Shown: one piece after another, positions 9,283 to 19,113 of the stretch
How the letters are laid out: each line of letters starts with the position of its first letter
Numbering within the stretch: position 1 is the stretch's first letter
NCBI GenBank assembly: GCA_964019335.1
Contig: OZ025664.1
Coordinates: 186,001-250,000, forward strand
Direction of reading: 5' to 3'
Origin: Diplonema japonicum
Taxonomy: Eukaryota > Euglenozoa > Diplonemea > Diplonemida > Diplonemidae
DNA length: 64,000 bases
Made by a program: the position numbers and the translations under genes
The notes under the pieces: model-generated
Told to the model about the DNA's origin: nothing
Databases searched by the model: none
Seen by the model: only the letters and a program-made list of their open reading frames with translations

Positions 9283-9860
9283 CATCCTCTTGTTATCGTG
9301 TGCCCTGACATTGTAGTCAAAAACGGATGGCCCGGCCTACTCTGAAGTTGCCCAGATGAGTCCTCTCATCTTCGCACGAACGAGTGTGGTACGGCCATCC
9401 CCTCCCCCCGCCAGCCGGAGTGCAGCGGGGAGAGCAAATGCTTCCCCTATCATCCCCATGCGCACACGCACACTCGCTTCCCCTTTTGATTTTGAGAGAT
9501 TTTACTCTCACCCTTTCATGTTTCGCTCAATGGAGCAAATCCCTCTCGAGGGGGCGACCGGGGCCAGTTCCGGTCACCAGAGGTCCCAGTCGAGAAAAAC
9601 GACGAACTGGGGTCAAGGTCCCCGTCCGAGTCACGTAGGTCTACGCGGCTTGGAATTAAAGTAATTCAGCCCTCTTCGGCTGTTCCAAACAGGTGCACGG
9701 GTTGGCGGAGTCCACAGCTCCATCTGATTGCAGAAGAACTGGTCTTCGCCCTCCCTGTAATATTTCCATGCTTCCCTTCACCTTTCCCCTTCCCAGGTGT
9801 TGCTCCCCCATGGTGGCACCTATTGGTATTTTGAAAAAAAAAAAAAACAAAATCTTCAGA
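9091..9860. other. Retrotransposon 3' region and unassigned GC-rich segment before tRNA-Glu
   Basis: 9091-9235 is a T/C-rich 3' UTR and 9238-9275 is poly-T. From about 9311 to 9800 the sequence is GC-rich and without a good open frame, for example GAATTAAAGTAATTCAGCCC near 9651. The composition is like the transposon rather than the host intergenic DNA. It may be the tail of another retroelement or the true 3' end of the LINE. Confidence 0.35.
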
Positions 9861-9931
9861 TCCGCTATAGTACAGTGGTTAGTATACCTGGCTTTCACCC
9901 AGGCGACCCGGGTTCGAACCCCGGTGGCGGA
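9861..9931 (+). tRNA. tRNA-Glu (anticodon TTC)
   Basis: A 71-base cloverleaf. Acceptor TCCGCTA pairs with TGGCGGA (one T-G wobble). Anticodon stem CCTGG/CCAGG holds loop CTTTCAC with anticodon TTC and a normal U33. T-arm CCCGG-GTTCGAA-CCCGG contains the B box. A TTTTTCT polymerase III terminator follows at 9934. It reads GAA codons. Confidence 0.93.
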
Positions 9932-9987
9932 ACTTTTTCTCGACTCAAATACAAATACAAATACAAACAAACAGAAAGGGTGAAAAA

Positions 9988-10922
9988 ATGGGAAATACAC
10001 TTCCAAAAACCTTATCGAAAACGGAACTGCAGATGCTGCAGGGGGCCACCGTCTTCACAAAAGAGCAGATTCAACAACTGTACGAGCACTTCAAGGAATT
10101 AACGGGTGGGGATGACTATATCAAATTGAGTGTCCTAAAAGAAGGGTTGGCAAAACACGGAATTACATATGATGAAAAGTTTATCGAGAGTTTATTTTAG
10201 TATGCCAAACAAAAAAAAAAAAAAAAAAAAAAAAACACCTCCACCCACATCACAGCGCGTTCGACACGGAAGGAAGGGGCAAGATTAATCTGCAGCAGTT
10301 CTGCTCCGGGTTGAGCATCACCACAAAGAACAACACCGATGAAGACAAATTGCAGCTTATTTTCTGTATGGAGAAAAGATTTTCTTTCAATTAACAACAC
10401 AGCCATGTACGACCAGGCAGGCCGTGACGCTGTTTCCAGGGATGACCTTGTGACGGCTTTCCACAGCATGAGAAAGGCCTTGAGTGGTGTGAGGCTGGAT
10501 AAGGACAAGGGTGAACCAGAGTCTGCTGAAGACTTGGAAGGTGCGAAACAAAAAAAAGAAGGAAAACAAAATTTTCTAACAGGGATTGTGAAGTACGTAA
10601 ACGAGGTGTTCGAAAAGGTCATTGAGGTCAGGAAGGATTCTCCGGAGGACCCCATCCACAAAGGTACGACGTCCTTCCCAACCACCACCACCACAGGGTA
10701 CATGTCATTCGAGGACTTTAAGGTGTGCATTAAGTACCACCCTCTTGTGATCGAAGTGGGGTCTTTTTTCCTTAGCGATACCTGCAAGCCAGTCTTCAAC
10801 ACTCCCGAAGTGTCCTGTATGTGATTGGGAAAATTGAAGGGGGAAAAAATCTCTTTTTTTTCCATTACAGCAAGCACCCTCCAGAAGAAAAGGAGCTCTT
10901 CATTCCGCAGAACCTACAAGAG
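9988..10922 (+). CDS. Calcineurin-B/NCS-like EF-hand protein with several tiny introns
   Basis: The protein starts MGNTLPKTLSK, an N-myristoylation signal as in calcineurin B and neuronal calcium sensors. It shows EF-hand-like segments YAFDTEGRGKINLQQF and FSMYDQAGRDAVSRDDL, and the late GYMSFEDFKVCIKYHP. Proposed exons are 9988-10199, 10256-10365, 10403-10540, 10583-10663, 10697-about 10820 and 10871-10922. The introns start GTATG, GTGCG or GTACG, end ACAG, and are mostly 33-56 bases; two (42 and 33) are multiples of three, so the frame reads through them. Several loop acidic positions are replaced, so calcium binding is uncertain. The last junctions are unsure: exon 6 reads best as PPEEKELFIPQNLQE and is followed by GTAAG, so a further exon may exist. 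Confidence 0.7.
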
Positions 10923-10933
10923 GTAAGAACGGA

Positions 10934-10967
<34 letters not shown>

Positions 10968-11020
10968 TTTTCCTTTTGTCTCTCCGCCCCTTCTCTTCTG
11001 CCCCCACTTCCTGTGTTGAT

Positions 11021-11053
<33 letters not shown>

Positions 11054-11649
11054 CCTTTTTTTTTTCCTCTTTCCTTTTTTTTTTCTTCCAGTCGAGGCGT
11101 CCCCTTTCTTTTTTTATACTTTTCATGTGCAATAGAGGGGTGAGTTTAAAAAAAAAAAAAAGCAATTTTTTTATTTCTAAAAGAAAAGTTTGGAGAACGA
11201 GAAGGGAAGAAAAAGAGAAAAACAAATCAATGACAGTGGAAGAGTGCGGGAGAGTTCGGCGGAAAAAGGGGAGATAAATGGGGAGGGGAAAGGGAACCCT
11301 GGTGGTCCGTTGCAATTTCCCCCGTGATCCCCCACTGTAGTTATGTTTTTTTTTTTTTTTTTTTTTTTTTTTCTCTTCTTTTTTGACTGGTGCTACCTTC
11401 TCCCCGTAGCGAAAATGATCTCTCTACGTTGCCCTTGAGATTGTATAGTGCTTTTCATCTTTTCTTTAGTCTCTTCCTTTTATAGAATAAAGGCGCTGTG
11501 CTCCGGGGTGTGATCTGCAGTTCTGGCTGTGGCTCCCTTCTATCCCCCCTCCTCCCATAATAGTCGAAATTTCCCCCCTTTTCTTGTTCCCCTTTGTTGT
11601 GTGAGTGTTGTATAAAATTCCGTTTTGAGCTTCACCCATCCCTTTCTCC

Positions 11650-11683
<34 letters not shown>

Positions 11684-12253
11684 CCTTCCGTAATTTTACC
11701 CCTTTGTGACCTGTCCCACTGCCCGCAAAAGGGAACGAGAGAGAAGAAAAATAATAAGAAGAAAAAGAAAAGGAACGAGGACCAGAGCGAGGATGGACAG
11801 AGCGGAGGGGAAAAAGAAGAGGTGAGCCCCACCCAAACTTGTGCCTCTCCACCTCTGACCCCTGTTCTCCTCCCCCCCGGCAGACATCCCCAATGTTCAT
11901 TTGTTTACTACTTAAAAGCCCCCCTGACTGCGTCATGTACGGAAATAATAAGAAAAAAAGCGCAATTTTAAAAGGGAACGATATCTTTTTCCTTTCCTCC
12001 CCTCGTCCTCCCCCCCCTTCCCTTCACCCAACCCACAATATTGTTATCCCACCATATGACACCCCTCTCACCATGCCTCTTCACCCCCCCCCCCCCCCCC
12101 CCTTTCTTTTCATGTTTTGCCCCTCCGCCCCTCAGTTATTTTATTTCTATTTTTTCTCCTTAAAAGCGGATGGGGAAAAAAAAAAGAGGTTAGAAGAAGA
12201 AGAGTCGGCAGACTTCAACAAGCCCTGCAGGGAAAGAAAAAAAATACTGACAC
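10923..12253. other. Low-complexity intergenic region
   Basis: Poly-T blocks at about 10938-10966, 11022-11053, 11347-11372 and 11649-11683, a C run near 12087-12102, and purine-rich patches such as 11741-11780. No frame has coding character. The segment just before the sirtuin is A-rich. A last exon of the EF-hand gene may hide here. Confidence 0.5.
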
Positions 12254-13111
12254 ATGAACAGCGACGAGGTGTCCAGCTGTGAGTACCAAAAGTTCAAAGA
12301 TGATTTTGATAAATATGTGTCTGGTAACCTAAGAACTTCAAAGGAGGCAGAGTACATGCAAACCCACGAGGATGAGGAGGCGATTCTCACCGAGAAATTG
12401 GAGAACCTCCGGGAATTGATCGCTAGCTCCAAGCACATGGTCGTGTACACAGGTGCAGGTGTCAGCACGGAGTGTGGCTTGCCCGATTATCGTGGAAAAG
12501 ATGGTGTTTGGACAAAACGTGCGAAAGGAGAGAAATATGACAAGTTCGATGTCAACAATGTCAGTACGGGGTTCACACATAAATGGATAGCAGAAGGTGT
12601 GAAAGAAGGGAGAGTAAAACACGTAATCAGCACTAACGTCGACAACCTCCACGTGAAGAGTGGTCTGGTTCGAAAGGAGAACCTCTCAGAGCTCCACGGC
12701 AACTTGTTCATCGGGGAGTGTAGGGGTTGTGGGAAGGAATTCAAGCTTCCGAACCCTTTACAGCTTGACGACACGACACGCCTGGAACACACTATCACCC
12801 CACCCATCCCGTGCTCTGTTTGCTCCGAGCCGCTTTGTGACAATGTCGTCTCGTTCCATAGCACCTTCGAAGATGTGCCGTCTATGGAAGCCATCCATGA
12901 CGCAGCGTGGGTTCAATGCATCAAAGCAGACCTTTTGCTTGTTTTGGGTTCATCCCTCTCTGTCCCGTCTGCGTGCGACCTTATCGATACCACGCATGAG
13001 AAAGGTGGTAAAGTTGTTATTGTGAATCGGCAAAGAACGCCCAAGGACAGATTCGCTGTCATGAATGTGTTTGCAGATTGCGCTGATGTTGTCAGACAGC
13101 TGCCTTGGTGA
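12254..13111 (+). CDS. Class IV (SIRT6/SIRT7-like) sirtuin, NAD-dependent protein deacylase
   Basis: 285 residues. The Rossmann motif is TGAGVSTECGLPDYRG (G67-G69). The second nucleotide motif reads STNVDNLHVKSG, as in SIRT7-type STNxDGLHxxSG rather than the usual TQNxDGLH. The catalytic His is in SELHGN (H148). Zinc ligands C156, C159, C187 and C190 form a complete CX2C...CX2C. SELHGN and the LVLGSSLSVPSACDL helix place it with class IV. Such enzymes remove acyl groups from lysines, usually in chromatin, giving nicotinamide and O-acyl-ADP-ribose. The N-terminal 50 residues are charged. The Asn in VDNLH where Gly is usual is a small oddity. Single exon. Confidence 0.92.
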   Translation: MNSDEVSSCEYQKFKDDFDKYVSGNLRTSKEAEYMQTHEDEEAILTEKLENLRELIASSKHMVVYTGAGVSTECGLPDYRGKDGVWTKRAKGEKYDKFDVNNVSTGFTHKWIAEGVKEGRVKHVISTNVDNLHVKSGLVRKENLSELHGNLFIGECRGCGKEFKLPNPLQLDDTTRLEHTITPPIPCSVCSEPLCDNVVSFHSTFEDVPSMEAIHDAAWVQCIKADLLLVLGSSLSVPSACDLIDTTHEKGGKVVIVNRQRTPKDRFAVMNVFADCADVVRQLPW

Positions 13112-13508
13112 TTTGTTTTCTCTTTTCCTCCCCGCCTTCTTTTCCCTCTTTCTCTTTCCTTACCTATCCAAATGAGGAAACGACAGCTTATTTGCGAGAC
13201 TTTCGGCTAGTCCAAAGTGGGTAACAACACCTCCCTCAAGCGAGTTGTTTTACTGACCCGTGGGAACACACCCACGGAGAATCCTTATGGGTCCTGTACA
13301 GCAAGACATTTTGTCCTCATTTGCAAAAAAAAAAAAAAAATGGTATCTACTTTTTTCTTTGGGTGCCTCCGCCATGGGGGCTCTTGCTAACCTCTCATTC
13401 TTGACGTCCCCTCGCGGAAGTTGGTATTTTTCTCTTTTTTTTTTTTATTACAGCAATCTTTTCCATCTTCATGCCAGGTGCTTCAAGACCAAATACACAA
13501 AAAAAAAA
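13112..13508. other. Intergenic region
   Basis: Pyrimidine-rich beginning, then unique sequence with an A16 run (13325-13340) and T-rich tract (13432-13447). No convincing gene. Confidence 0.5.

Positions 13509-13574
<66 letters not shown>
13509..13574 (+). repeat. (TAA)n / (AAT)n microsatellite ending in a start codon
   Basis: About 21 units of AAT/TAA preceded by an A run. The last AAT of the array merges with the ATG of the next gene (13573). Any upstream-frame start through the array would add a poly-Asn or poly-Ile stretch, which is unlikely to be translated. Confidence 0.9.
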
Positions 13575-13575
<1 letters not shown>

Positions 13576-13842
13576 GCGCGATTGACATCGAACTCTGAGT
13601 GTGACATGTATTTCAAAGTGCAGTACTTGGGAATAATACCCCAAAGCGACTGTGAGGCTCCCCTGAGCGATACAGAGACGGAGACAGAAGAAGAACCAGA
13701 GACCAGACCTTGGAAGGCAAAGAAACTGAGGAAGACCCGGGCATCATCTGCTGCAAGAACAAGCAGGTGCATGAACTGCGTTGAGGAGGATGTGTGTTCT
13801 ATTAATTCCAGTGATAGTGAAGGGTACTTCAGCACTTACTAA
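13573..13842 (+). CDS. Small acidic/basic protein of unknown function
   Basis: 89 residues from the ATG at the end of the (TAA)n array. It has an acidic middle (SDTETETEEEPETRP), a basic stretch (KAKKLRKTR) and a CMNC pair near the end. No known domain. Codon use and placement after an A/T-rich leader, as for its neighbours, support expression. Confidence 0.5.
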
Positions 13843-14027
13843 AGTACCCTGCCAAGTGAACTGTCCAGCTACAATAGCTGGGTACCTGCGAGGAGGGATC
13901 AAGGAAGGTGGCAATGGTAAGAGGGAGGGACAACTTGTTTCTTTTTTATTTATTTTTTCCTTCTCGTTGTCTCCCCCCACTCCCTTCTTCCCCCTTTTTT
14001 TATTTTTTTTTTATTTATTTTTTTACG

Positions 14028-14244
14028 ATATGACTCCTCCAGCTAAAAGTGATACCTTAATTTCCGGTTAAAAACCTGGTTTTGATTTACTAATCCCAAT
14101 TTTCTAAAAATTTCTAAATTATGTTGATGTTCGCTCTCAAAAAATCGCCAAAATCTCATTTCGTGAACAACAGTTGGAGAGGACCGACGATTTGTGTTTG
14201 CTTGTGTCAAACAACATCCCCTTTTTAGCTGGATGGGGTCATAT
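14028..14244. mobile_element. MITE-like element of 217 bp with imperfect terminal inverted repeats
   Basis: The left end ATATGACTCCTCCAGCTAAA (from 14028) matches the reverse complement of the right end (14221-14244) apart from two mismatches and indels. The interior is AT-rich and non-coding. A target-site duplication is not evident. Confidence 0.6.
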
Positions 14245-15482
14245 AATTTTCTCTTTAAGAATAATGATTTAAAAAAAAAAGAATGGGAGGTGGGGGGATA
14301 GCTCCTTTTGTGTTTCTCTTTCCCTCCTGCTTTATACCCCCCGTTTTTCTTTGTTAACTACTATCCAAGGTCTAAGGTTCTCTTTTTTTTCATTCCAAAC
14401 AAAAATTCCGGTCCTTTTTACAAGAAAGGAAGAGAACGGCCCAGAGAAGAAAAAAAAAAGAAGGGAAAAAAAAAAAACCGAAAAAAAAAAGGGGGGCGAC
14501 ACTTCAACATTACGCTGCTCTGGTCGAAGGAAACCCCCCCGGCAACCGAAAGAAAGAAAGTAAGAAAAGGAAAAAAAAAAAAAAATTGTCATACTATTTC
14601 TTTATTTTAGTTACAAAATTCCTATTTTTTTTTTTTTCTATATTGAGATTCCCCTAACAGAACTTTTATTTCCTCTCTTGTTCATCCCTTTCTGCGTTAT
14701 TATCCTCCCCCGCTCATATCCCCCCCTCTTTTTTTCTGCTAACTTTCTGCTTCCTCTCTCCTTGTAAAAGTGAAAAAATGTGACAAAATGAAAAGAGGGG
14801 TATAAAAAAGGGCTCAGCTCTTTCACCTTTTATACAAATCTTTCTTTCTCTCTTTGATCTTAAGATGCACGATGAACGAAGGGTGTACAAATCTTCTATT
14901 TTCCTCATTTGGCATTTTGCATGTATCCTTGTTATTTTACGAAAATTCTGGGAAACAAGAAAAAAAAAAGAAGAAGAATTAAACACTCAGTTTGCTTCTA
15001 TCGTTGGCACAGATCAAGAAGAAAGAAATCGGAGATAATAATGTGATCAGCAAAAAAAAAAAAAAAAATCAGCCCTCCCCCTCCCCTTTCTTTTTTTGTT
15101 TTTCTTACACTTGAAACTGCAAGGAAGGAAAGGGGGAAAAGGAACAGTTTTTTTTTTTTTTTTTCCCACTTTTTTTTCTTTTTTTTTTTCTCTCTCTTTG
15201 TCTCCCCCCCTTTCTGCTTGGTTTTTATTAGATAATAAAATGAAAGGGGAGGGGAGGGGAATAGAAAAATAAAAAGAATGGAAAAATCAAAAAAAAGTTA
15301 AAAAAGAGAAATAAAAAGCAACGTACGTTTTTTTTCTTTCTTTTTTTTTTTTTTTTTTTTTTTTTTTCGTTTCTCCCTCCCTCAATTCTTTTTATTAAAC
15401 AAATTCTCAACAACAAATAATAAAAAAATAATAATAAAAAGTGGGAGGGGAAAAAAGACAAAAAAAAAAAAAAAAAAAAAGA
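14245..15482. other. Low-complexity intergenic region
   Basis: Alternating A-rich and T-rich tracts, including T runs at 15149-15166 and 15342-15368 and an A run ending at 15480 beside the next ATG. No frame shows coding character. Confidence 0.5.
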
Positions 15483-16409
15483 ATGACCGAGCGCTCCTTA
15501 GAAGAAGTGCTTTCAGAAGCCAGAAACCGGACCGCAGAATTCAGCAATGTGTGTTTCAAACCTGTCGCCCCGAACGAGAGAAAAAGAATGGCAGAAACGG
15601 AACGAGAGAGAGAATGGACTTTCGAAAAGATAAGAGAAGTAGTGGTAATGTACATGGACTACCTTGTCGCTCCACTTATACAACAAAACGCCAAAGAAGT
15701 CAAGCGAACTGTCGACGACCTGACCATCAAGGTCGCACAACTACAAAGAAAGGTGGACAACCTGCAACAAAAAGCTATCGCGCAAAGACAACAAGACGCA
15801 CAAACCCAACAACAACAGAAGGCCGTGGTGTCTGCTTCCACAACGGTAAAAAGTGAAACTTTGAAAGACTGCATTCCCATGCTGAAGCTGGATTCAAGCA
15901 TCCGGACAAGCTTAGGAAGCTCCTTTAAGACAAATCGTCTGCCCACAATTTTTGATACAGTTTCCCCTCTAAGTGATGTCCCTCGTATTGTGGCGGTGGA
16001 CGGAGATGGCGGTGTGGAAACAGTGTTTGCACCTACCCCCGTGCCTATCCCCAGCGAGACCGATACAACAACTTCCTTCGAGGGTTCTGATACTACTTCG
16101 CCTGCAGAGATCACAAAGAATGTGAATGCGATTTTGAAGTCAGTTAGGCGTCGTTCTGCCTCGCCCCCGCCCATCATCCCCCCTGACATACCTTCTGAGA
16201 ACTCAATCGACCGTGTGGACTCCGCCTTCGGTCCTCTTGCGCAGACTACTAACACCGCTCATACCACTACTGTGCGCTTCGCTTCTCCCAACGATCCCCG
16301 AACACCTCTGATGGAAACCTTTACTTCCATGAACGCCCCCAGTCTGCTCAGCCCCGAGTCCTCTTCCTCCGAAGCTACTGCGTACGAGGACGACCCGACT
16401 GAGATATAG
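15483..16409 (+). CDS. Coiled-coil protein with Ser/Pro/Thr-rich tail, unknown function
   Basis: 308 residues. ATG 15483 follows a 20-base A run. Residues about 45-110 form a heptad-patterned helix (VDDLTIKVAQLQRKVDNLQQ) with a following Gln-rich stretch. The remaining 200 residues are low in structure and rich in S, T and P, with SVRRRSASPPP, a likely phosphorylation site. It is a structural or scaffold-type protein by appearance. No family recognised. Confidence 0.65.
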   Translation: MTERSLEEVLSEARNRTAEFSNVCFKPVAPNERKRMAETEREREWTFEKIREVVVMYMDYLVAPLIQQNAKEVKRTVDDLTIKVAQLQRKVDNLQQKAIAQRQQDAQTQQQQKAVVSASTTVKSETLKDCIPMLKLDSSIRTSLGSSFKTNRLPTIFDTVSPLSDVPRIVAVDGDGGVETVFAPTPVPIPSETDTTTSFEGSDTTSPAEITKNVNAILKSVRRRSASPPPIIPPDIPSENSIDRVDSAFGPLAQTTNTAHTTTVRFASPNDPRTPLMETFTSMNAPSLLSPESSSSEATAYEDDPTEI

Positions 16410-16418
16410 AACTTGCCT

Positions 16419-16420
<2 letters not shown>

Positions 16421-16470
<50 letters not shown>
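16421..16470 (+). repeat. Poly-T tract of about 50 bases
   Basis: The longest uninterrupted T run in the window, directly after the stop of the coiled-coil gene. Similar tracts separate most gene pairs here, always T on the coding strand. It may help 3' end formation or trans-splicing of the next gene. Confidence 0.8.
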
Positions 16471-16474
<4 letters not shown>

Positions 16475-16758
16475 CAATGAGCACCTCCCTGCACACCTGA
16501 AACTTTGTCGAATTTCTTTCTTTTTTTTTGTGTTTATTTTTTGTTGCGTTGACATGCTTAACAAAGATCAAAGATTAATCTTCCTGGATGGGCCCAACAA
16601 ATACCTCTCGGTGGAAAAGTGGTCTAGACTGCAAATTCTCATGAAAGAGTAGTCTTCAGGAAAACTTTCCTTCAGCGCAAAGAATATCTTTAGGCGCTTT
16701 GCGCTGCTGCTGATGCAGCTGGTGGTGGTGCTGCCCTGCTGCTGTTGGATGGTGATGG

Positions 16759-16796
<38 letters not shown>

Positions 16797-16827
16797 GTGT
16801 GTGTGGGGGAGAAGGGAGGGCGATACA

Positions 16828-17802
16828 ATGCAAGTCCTCAACGGGGCGAACACACGAGCGGTACAGGCGGTGACGGCGACGGTACTGTTCCTGGTGGTGA
16901 CATGGCTGACTGTGCGGCAGCCGGTGAAGACCGAAAAGATGAAATGCAAACAAATGGAAGGCGACGTGAAGGAGATCCTAAAGGCCGGCAAGGTCTCACA
17001 GGCCGTCTGGGTGGATGACAGCACAACACAGATATACGCAAAACCCAACGGACCACTGTCATGCGGCCGCGATCTGAAGGGATCCGATGTCGGGGACGCA
17101 CAGACGGCACTACTAAGAAACATCGCAGAGGTGAAAGTACTTCTAGACAGCCTCAACGCCACTTACTGGATCGACAGGGGGTCCTTGGAGTCCATCCTGC
17201 AGAAGGACGACAATGGGGTAGCCACAGGGTACTTCCACAGAAGCGACACATCCTTGTACATAGGACTGCTGCATGAGGACAGCAACAAGGTGTACAAAGC
17301 ACTCTTGCTAAACGTCAACGTGACGAAAATCAACGACGAAGGTGGCCTCGAACCAGCTACAGATCTGGAGACACTTGTCAGGGATGTTAAAATACCGCAA
17401 GCGGTGCATAGGTGGAACAGCAGCAAAGCTATTGCGGTGTTGGGACGGCCGTCTGTAACCGCTGCACTATTCATGAACGTTTTCGACATTCAAACAGGTG
17501 CACGCATCACCCTCTCAACATATGGCACTACACCTGCCGACGGGACGCTGACCACGCCTCCGTACTTCAACCCGAAGGCGGTTCTTGAGACGTCGCACAC
17601 CTTTCCTAACTCCACGCTGCTCCCCACTGCTCCGTGTAAGCTGTACGAGGTGTACTACCCCTGTCCTGCGCAGCCTTCATATTACCTTGACGAACTGGCA
17701 GGCGGTTCGTGGTTGTTCAGATCCAAGGCTTCGAAGGTCACATGGCTCGTTGTTATCGGGTTGTTTTTATCTCTAGCACATTGGGTGGTCAAAAAGGTTT
17801 AG
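16828..17802 (+). CDS. Fukutin/LicD-like membrane protein (degenerate nucleotidyltransferase fold)
   Basis: 324 residues. A membrane span near residues 14-30 gives a type II topology, and a second hydrophobic segment lies at the C-terminus (about 303-321). The core resembles Lic[23 protein letters not shown] (113 on) stands for the usual YWLDxGTLLG, and [10 protein letters not shown] (S139-D140) for the DxD region. The end, [19 protein letters not shown] followed by GGSWLF, resembles the terminal YG-x-DW motif. Relatives transfer phosphocholine or ribitol phosphate to glycans in the Golgi. The DxD here has only one acid, so catalysis is doubtful. Several NxS/T sites fit a luminal domain. Confidence 0.6.
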   Translation: MQVLNGANTRAVQAVTATVLFLVVTWLTVRQPVKTEKMKCKQMEGDVKEILKAGKVSQAVWVDDSTTQIYAKPNGPLSCGRDLKGSDVGDAQTALLRNIAEVKVLLDSLNATYWIDRGSLESILQKDDNGVATGYFHRSDTSLYIGLLHEDSNKVYKALLLNVNVTKINDEGGLEPATDLETLVRDVKIPQAVHRWNSSKAIAVLGRPSVTAALFMNVFDIQTGARITLSTYGTTPADGTLTTPPYFNPKAVLETSHTFPNSTLLPTAPCKLYEVYYPCPAQPSYYLDELAGGSWLFRSKASKVTWLVVIGLFLSLAHWVVKKV

Positions 17803-17957
17803 AAGTGTTTATTATTACAACAATTCTGTTCTTCAATTTTTGTTTTTTCTCCTTCCCCCCCCCCCCCCCTATTCAGTTTTTCATGAAGAAGAAAAAAAAA
17901 AAGGAAAGGGAGGAAGAAAAAGAAAAAAAAGAGAAAAAAAAAAAAAAAGAATCCAAG

Positions 17958-18626
17958 ATGTTGGTGATGGTTTTAGGTGACGTGCACATCCCGCAGCGTG
18001 CTGCGGACATCCCTGCGAAGTTCAAAAAAATGCTTGCCAAGGCCAGGGAGGACGGTAAGATCACAAGCATACTGTGCACAGGGAACTTGTGCAATAAGGA
18101 CACCTATGACTTCTTGAAGGAGCTGTGCTCGGATGTGCACTGCGTGCAGGGCGAATTCGACGAGATAGAGAAAAGGCTCCCAGAGTACGATGTCATGAAG
18201 ATGGGCGACTTTAAAATAGGCCTTATACACGGACATCAGGTATGCACCAGTTGTTTTGTTCCCTTGTGAAACACCACAGGTGACGCCATGGGGGGATATG
18301 GAGGCTCTTGGCCAATGGCAGCGCAAGCTCGACTGTGATATCCTCGTCTCTGGCTTCACCCACGAGTTCAAGGCAGAGGCCCTCAACGGAAAATTCTTCA
18401 TCAACCCGGGTTCCATCACTGGTGCCTTCACACCTACCGAAATGGAGCCCACACCTAGTTTTGTGCTCATGGATATCTCGGTATGCGAAAAATTGAAGAA
18501 AAAAAAAAGGAGAAAAAAAAAAAAAAAAAAAAAAAAAAACAGGGCACCACTTGCACGAATTTCATATACCAGCTCAAGGGGGGTGAAATCAAGGTGACGA
18601 AAACAGTTTTCACCAAAGATGAATGA
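17958..18626 (+). CDS. VPS29: Vacuolar protein sorting 29 (retromer subunit), three exons
   Basis: Exons 17958-18239, 18280-18480 and 18543-18626 join in phase 0 to give 188 residues, the usual Vps29 size. Introns are 40 and 62 bases, both GTATGC...CAG. Motifs are [20 protein letters not shown] (family TGNL), VQGEFD (family VRGDFD), GLIHGHQ split by intron 1, VSGFTHEF (family SGHTH) and [11 protein letters not shown]. Vps29 is a metallophosphoesterase-like scaffold that, with Vps35 and Vps26, recycles cargo from endosomes. Changes of D to E in VQGEFD and of H to F in SGFTHEF alter metal-site positions, consistent with a non-catalytic scaffold. A pyrimidine tract with ATTCAG ends at 17876, upstream of the ATG. 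Confidence 0.95.
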
Positions 18627-19113
18627 GTTTTTTTTTGATGAGTAAAAGTTATGTTTCTACACACACGCCCACCCCCGGAAAAAAAAAGTGCACCGTCTTT
18701 GGTTCCCTGCCGTGTATTTTCTTTTTTTTTTTTTTTCTATGGTGGGTTTGTTGACTTTTCAAGTTTCTTTCCTATCATAGTGATTTTTTTTTGATGGTTT
18801 TCTTTCTTTTTTTTTTCATTCTTTCCTTGTGTCCTTTTTTTTCACAACCCCCTTAGTGTTTCTCTGCCCTCAACCCCTCGTTGTCCCCCCTTTCCCAGTG
18901 AACAAAATAAAAGGGGGGGAAAGTAAGACCTTGATCCCCTCTTTTCTTTTCTTTAGTATTGATTCTTTTTTTTTTTTTTTTTTTTTTTTTGAAAACTTTT
19001 TTCTCCGAACCTTTGTTTGTTTTGTTTCGTTTCCTTCATCGAAATATCATTTTAAAAACAGGAGTGGAAGAGGCGGGGGGAAAAAAAAAGAGAGAAAAAA
19101 AAGCACGAGCGAA
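18627..19113. other. Intergenic T-rich region
   Basis: Contains T runs (18966-18990) and CTTTCTTTTCTTTAG at about 18957, a candidate acceptor, then an A/G-rich leader up to ATG 19114. The frame of the next gene is open here but has low-complexity character, so it is treated as leader. Confidence 0.5.

Noticed and set aside
10821-11315. Long frames through poly-T/poly-A (poly-Phe/poly-Lys products)
   Set aside because: They arise from homopolymer tracts. Composition is not protein-like. The same applies to frames at 648-857, 26487-26906, 30031-30471, 31244-31517 and 42100-42987 (minus).
13395-13835. Minus-strand frame through the microsatellite (poly-Ile)
   Set aside because: Microsatellite translation only.
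16421-16470. Poly-T tracts as intrinsic terminators
   Set aside because: No GC hairpins precede them and the genes are Pol II type. They are better explained as pyrimidine tracts for RNA processing or as homopolymer drift. Only the short T runs after tRNAs are called terminators.
18829-19113. N-terminal extension of the TRPP channel
   Set aside because: The open frame continues upstream but is low-complexity (poly-Phe) and contains a pyrimidine-AG site. Met 19114 starts a sensible protein.
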